Part shown: positions 13,543 to 14,382 of the stretch, piece after piece
Numbering within the stretch: position 1 is the stretch's first letter
Layout of the letters: every line of letters begins with the position of its first letter
Position numbers and translations under genes: made by a program
Source: an uncultured Treponema sp.
GTDB taxonomy: Bacteria; Spirochaetota; Spirochaetia; Treponematales; Treponemataceae
DNA length: 14,382 bases
NCBI GenBank assembly: GCA_937902445.1
Contig: CALELJ010000102.1
Location: 1-14,382 of the forward strand
Direction of reading: 5' to 3'
Notes under the pieces: model-generated
Database searches by the model: none
Told to the model about the DNA's origin: nothing
The model's input: the letters and a program-made list of their open reading frames with translations, nothing else

Positions 13543-14382
13543 ATGGCAGTTAAAGTTGCTATTAATGGTTTCGGTCGTATTGGCCGCTTGGCATTCCGCC
13601 AGATGTTCGAAGCTGATGGTTATGAAGTTGTAGCTATCAACGATCTCACAAGCCCAAAGATGCTCGCTCACCTCTTGAAGTATGACACAGCACAGGGTGG
13701 ATTCATGGGAAAGATCGGTGAAGGAAAGCACACTGTATCTTCTACAGATGACTCAATCATCGTTGACGGAAAAGAAATCAAGATCTCTGCTGAAAAAGAC
13801 GCAGCAAACTGCCCATGGGCAAAATACAATGTAGACGTAGTACTCGAATGTACAGGTTTCTACTGTGACAAGGAAAAGGCAGCAGCACACATCACAGCTG
13901 GTGCAAAGAAGGTAGTTATTTCTGCTCCTGCAACAGGCGACCTCAAGACAATCGTATACAACGTAAACAACAAGAACCTCACAAAGGATGACAAGATCAT
14001 TTCTGCAGCTTCTTGTACAACAAACTGTCTCGCTCCAATGGCACAGGCTCTCAACAATGCATACCCAATCCAGTCTGGTATCATGTCTACAATCCACGCT
14101 TACACTGGAGACCAGATGATCCTCGACGGTCCACAGCGCAAGGGTGACCTCCGCCGTTCACGCGCAGGTGCACAGAACATCGTTCCTAACTCAACTGGTG
14201 CTGCAAAGGCTATCGGTCTCGTAATCCCAGAACTCAACGGAAAGCTCATCGGTTCAGCACAGCGTGTTCCAACACCAACTGGATCAACAACTCTCCTCTT
14301 CGCAGTAGTAAAGGGAAAGGACATCACAAAGGATGCAATCAACGCTGTAATGAAGGCTGCTGCTAACGAATCATTCGGTTAC
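13543..14382 (+). CDS. gapA: Glyceraldehyde-3-phosphate dehydrogenase, phosphorylating (3' end missing)
   Basis: The frame runs from ATG 13543 off the window end, giving 280 of roughly 335-350 residues. The N-terminal Rossmann motif NGFGRIGR (8-15) and the acidic residue in AINDL (D34) indicate NAD+ as cofactor. The catalytic cysteine is C158 in SAASCTTNCLAP, its partner histidine is H185 in TIHAYTGDQ, and the S-loop and phosphate-binding stretch RRSRAGAQNIVP is intact. It converts glyceraldehyde-3-phosphate, NAD+ and phosphate to 1,3-bisphosphoglycerate in the cytoplasm, the central oxidative step of glycolysis. Codon choice is strongly biased (Lys AAG, Leu CTC, Arg CGC/CGT, Thr ACA/ACT), unlike the AAA-rich genes beside it. 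With the strong promoter and Shine-Dalgarno site this points to very high expression. It diverges from the GGDEF gene. The missing part lies beyond base 14382. Confidence 0.98.
   Translation, partial: MAVKVAINGFGRIGRLAFRQMFEADGYEVVAINDLTSPKMLAHLLKYDTAQGGFMGKIGEGKHTVSSTDDSIIVDGKEIKISAEKDAANCPWAKYNVDVVLECTGFYCDKEKAAAHITAGAKKVVISAPATGDLKTIVYNVNNKNLTKDDKIISAASCTTNCLAPMAQALNNAYPIQSGIMSTIHAYTGDQMILDGPQRKGDLRRSRAGAQNIVPNSTGAAKAIGLVIPELNGKLIGSAQRVPTPTGSTTLLFAVVKGKDITKDAINAVMKAAANESFGY

Noticed and set aside
13753..14342. Minus-strand open frames of 74-114 codons inside gapA
   Set aside because: They are Cys/Val-rich shadows of a strongly codon-biased gapA and have no start signals.
1..14382. CRISPR array, insertion sequence, prophage, tRNA or rRNA
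   Set aside because: No regularly spaced repeats, transposase or integrase motifs, terminal inverted repeats or tRNA-like cloverleaf segments were seen in reading both strands.

Overview
The window looks like chromosomal core sequence from a spirochaete of the Treponema type, probably a gut or rumen species. This rests on the overall protein character: a CoaE with an unusual P-loop, a cytoplasmic LacI-type sensor fused to GGDEF, and an aconitase-like hydratase. It also rests on moderate-to-low GC with purine-rich, AAA/GAA-rich codons. The genus is inferred; I could not run a search. No phage, transposon, CRISPR array, tRNA or rRNA is visible, and no gene-free stretch exceeds 300 bases.

Layout. 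(1) Positions 1-693 carry the 3' end of an aconitase-family hydratase (+), closed by a strong terminator. (2) Positions 748-5711 are a minus-strand block transcribed polA, coaE, a membrane-anchored SPOR protein, then a YbaK-type Cys-tRNA(Pro) deacylase. polA and coaE overlap by one base, and a terminator separates the SPOR gene from ybaK. (3) A membrane-anchored endonuclease/exonuclease/phosphatase-family protein (5767-6852, +) diverges from polA and converges on ettA (6886-8628, -) across a bidirectional terminator. (4) Diverging from ettA is a tight plus-strand operon: a radical SAM protein with a Cys-rich C-terminus, a beta-class DNA methyltransferase and a YhcC/TIGR01212-type radical SAM protein (8692-11457). 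(5) Converging on it, with only 5 bases between stop codons, is a LacI-type ligand-binding/GGDEF fusion (11463-13376, -). This diverges from gapA (13543 to the window end, +), whose promoter and Shine-Dalgarno sequence are near consensus.

Most of the content is housekeeping: replication and repair, CoA synthesis, translation quality control, glycolysis. Three points stand out. First, five genes (ybaK, polA, ettA, the first radical SAM gene and the GGDEF gene) have a TATAAT-like -10 box ending just 6-7 bases before their ATG and no Shine-Dalgarno sequence. This is the arrangement expected of leaderless mRNAs, and it contrasts with gapA, the SPOR gene, the phosphatase-family gene and the methyltransferase, which have clear Shine-Dalgarno sites. 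Second, a solitary DNA methyltransferase is translationally locked between two radical SAM enzymes. Third, the predicted cytosolic sugar-sensor diguanylate cyclase is divergent from gapA. None of these proves a new system; they are the best leads in an otherwise ordinary region.
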